This document shows, piece by piece, positions 62,823-64,000 of a stretch of DNA of 64,000 nt. Position 1 is the stretch's first letter. Each line of letters begins with the position of its first letter. Under the pieces are notes generated by a model, which saw nothing but the letters and a program-made list of their open reading frames with translations, made no database searches and was not told the origin of the DNA. The position numbers were made by a program, and so were the translations under genes. Source of the DNA: Thiodiazotropha sp040506775 (lineage in GTDB: Bacteria > Pseudomonadota > Gammaproteobacteria > Chromatiales > Chromatiaceae); assembly GCA_040506775.1 (NCBI GenBank), contig JBEVWC010000022.1, positions 1-64,000 of the forward strand, given 5' to 3'.

Positions 62823-64000
62823 ATGAGGCGAGTCAACGTGGGCGTCAAAATCGGCGCTGGATTCCTGACCCTGGTATTCGTACTGCTGGTAACCGGTGGC
62901 ACCAGTTACTGGATCATTCGCAACCTGACCCAGTCCCTGTCCAACATCACCGGACCGGTGTGGGACGCCATGACCACCACGGAATCAGGTATCCGCTCGG
63001 TTCAAGAGGAACTGATCGCGGTGGACAGCATTCTGCTGGGTGGCAACGAGGACAATGCGGCGATTCTCAAAGCTGAGCAGGAGGCCCAGTCCGCATTCGA
63101 CCGGCTGGTCGCCAGCGGCCAGGTGGATGCCCAGGTACTCAATGAGCTGCAACAGCGGATGAGCGCCTTTTCCAGCAACCGCAGCAACCTCACCCAACGC
63201 CACCATGACTACCTGTCCCAGGAGCAGGCCCTGGACCAGAACAGTGCCGGTTTTCTCGACCTGCTGGTGGACGTGGAGCGCCTGTCCAGCGAGGAGATGC
63301 TGCGTCAGGACATGAATTCCGAGGAGAACCCCGACATCTCCGATGAGGAGGAACGGGATCGCTGGGCCTCCATCAACGCGGCCGGAGAGGCCAAGCTGGC
63401 AATACTCACACGCCTCGAACTCTATCGCCGCTTCAAGGAGGAGCCTGAGAACGGCGAGATTCTAAGCCGCATCGCCTTGATGTTCGACGATCTGTCCTAT
63501 GCCATAGAAACCATTTCCGAAGACCCCCTGTTCGGGCAACCCCTGACCAATGGGGCCTTCACTGGGCAAGCGATGCACGCCGCACTGCACACTCTGACGG
63601 ATCAGCATCGCTCGCTGCTCAAGGCCGTCATCGAGGATCATCGGCAGGTCAAGCAGGCCCGCCAGGACTACGCAGAGGCGGCGGATGCCCTGATGGAGAT
63701 CGGGGATCAACTCAACCGGCAGATCCGCACCAAGGTGGCCGATGAAAAGTCGAGTCTCGGTGATCTGGTGGATGCCGGATACCGGGTGCTCTGGATCGCC
63801 ATAGCCCTGGGGGTGCTGGTCGCGGTTCCGGTATATCTGCTGACGGTACGGGCCATCGCCCGCCCCCTGAAGCAGATCCGCAATGAACTGGAGGCCATCT
63901 CCCAGGGTGACGGGGACCTGACCGTACAACTGAAGATCAAGAGTCAAGATGAGATTGGCGATCTGGCGCAGGCGTTTAACCGCTTCGTCGTCAAACTGCG
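62823..64000 (+). CDS. methyl-accepting chemotaxis protein, 3' end beyond the window
   Basis: Begins at ATG 62823-62825 with GAGGGA upstream; 392 codons are visible and the frame is still open at the edge. First membrane helix VKIGAGFLTLVFVLLVTGG; a long periplasmic helical sensor region (~30-310, repeated heptad-like SVQEELIAVDSILLGG, RSLLKAVIEDHRQVKQARQ); second helix VLWIAIALGVLVAVPVYLLTV; then a HAMP domain (IARPLKQIRNELEAISQGDGDL, then DEIGDLAQAFNRFV). The signalling hairpin should follow outside. The helical-bundle sensor is typical of receptors for small organic ligands or host cues. Confidence 0.92.
   Translation, partial: MRRVNVGVKIGAGFLTLVFVLLVTGGTSYWIIRNLTQSLSNITGPVWDAMTTTESGIRSVQEELIAVDSILLGGNEDNAAILKAEQEAQSAFDRLVASGQVDAQVLNELQQRMSAFSSNRSNLTQRHHDYLSQEQALDQNSAGFLDLLVDVERLSSEEMLRQDMNSEENPDISDEEERDRWASINAAGEAKLAILTRLELYRRFKEEPENGEILSRIALMFDDLSYAIETISEDPLFGQPLTNGAFTGQAMHAALHTLTDQHRSLLKAVIEDHRQVKQARQDYAEAADALMEIGDQLNRQIRTKVADEKSSLGDLVDAGYRVLWIAIALGVLVAVPVYLLTVRAIARPLKQIRNELEAISQGDGDLTVQLKIKSQDEIGDLAQAFNRFVVKL

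Overview
The window looks like a chromosomal segment of a free-living or symbiotic gammaproteobacterium. The order atpIBEFHAGDC, SlyD-like gene, glmU, glmS is the usual gammaproteobacterial one, and the ATP synthase, GlmU and GlmS proteins read as gammaproteobacterial. A PAS/chemoreceptor set, cytochromes, a TonB receptor and many RAYT-type transposase traces would fit a sulfur-oxidising lineage, but the genus is an inference. No rRNA, tRNA or CRISPR array was seen.

Layout. 1-2.8 kb: the tail of an unknown gene, a beta-carbonic anhydrase and an alanine racemase. 3.3-9.0 kb: two tandem lipoproteins whose first ~1.42 kb appear identical at the DNA level but whose C-terminal beta-helix domains differ. 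9.2-13.2 kb: a decayed accessory strip with a frameshifted HAD phosphatase, a frameshifted HNH restriction-type gene, a second degraded HAD copy and small lipoproteins. 13.3-24.4 kb: the housekeeping block glmS, glmU, a SlyD-like isomerase and the complete F1Fo ATP synthase operon, with a good sigma70-type promoter in front of atpI. 25.0-31.0 kb: a second accessory strip with a hipA fragment, a decayed RAYT element with inverted ends, a RHH/ParE toxin-antitoxin pair, an IS481 remnant, a secreted metzincin protease, an intact RAYT and an array of repeated terminator-like hairpins.

31.0-49.2 kb holds the most striking item: a six-gene, ~18 kb minus-strand operon. In order of transcription it encodes a 1136-residue Ig/FN3 secreted protein, a rhodanese-like protein lacking the catalytic Cys, a membrane-anchored transglutaminase-like protein, a 2773-residue LamG/Ig/FN3 protein with a Gly/Cys-rich tail, a 1373-residue exported RHS/YD-repeat protein with a non-RHS C-terminal tip, and a small multi-pass membrane protein that could be the immunity protein. 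It reads as a polymorphic-toxin or surface-display system with dedicated accessory proteins.

49.3-51.1 kb is a complete hipBA pair with a palindromic operator. 52.1-54.7 kb encodes a PAS protein overlapping a CZB-containing chemoreceptor gene, then a second PAS protein; together they look like a split Aer-type redox/energy taxis module. 55.2-62.1 kb is a probable metal- or cofactor-linked redox locus: TonB receptor, DUF4198-like periplasmic protein, polyferredoxin membrane protein and 2-hydroxyacyl-CoA-dehydratase-like protein in one operon, with a divergent gene fusing a C_GCAxxG_C_C domain to a dimeric dUTPase domain. A SnoaL-like gene and the start of another chemoreceptor close the window.
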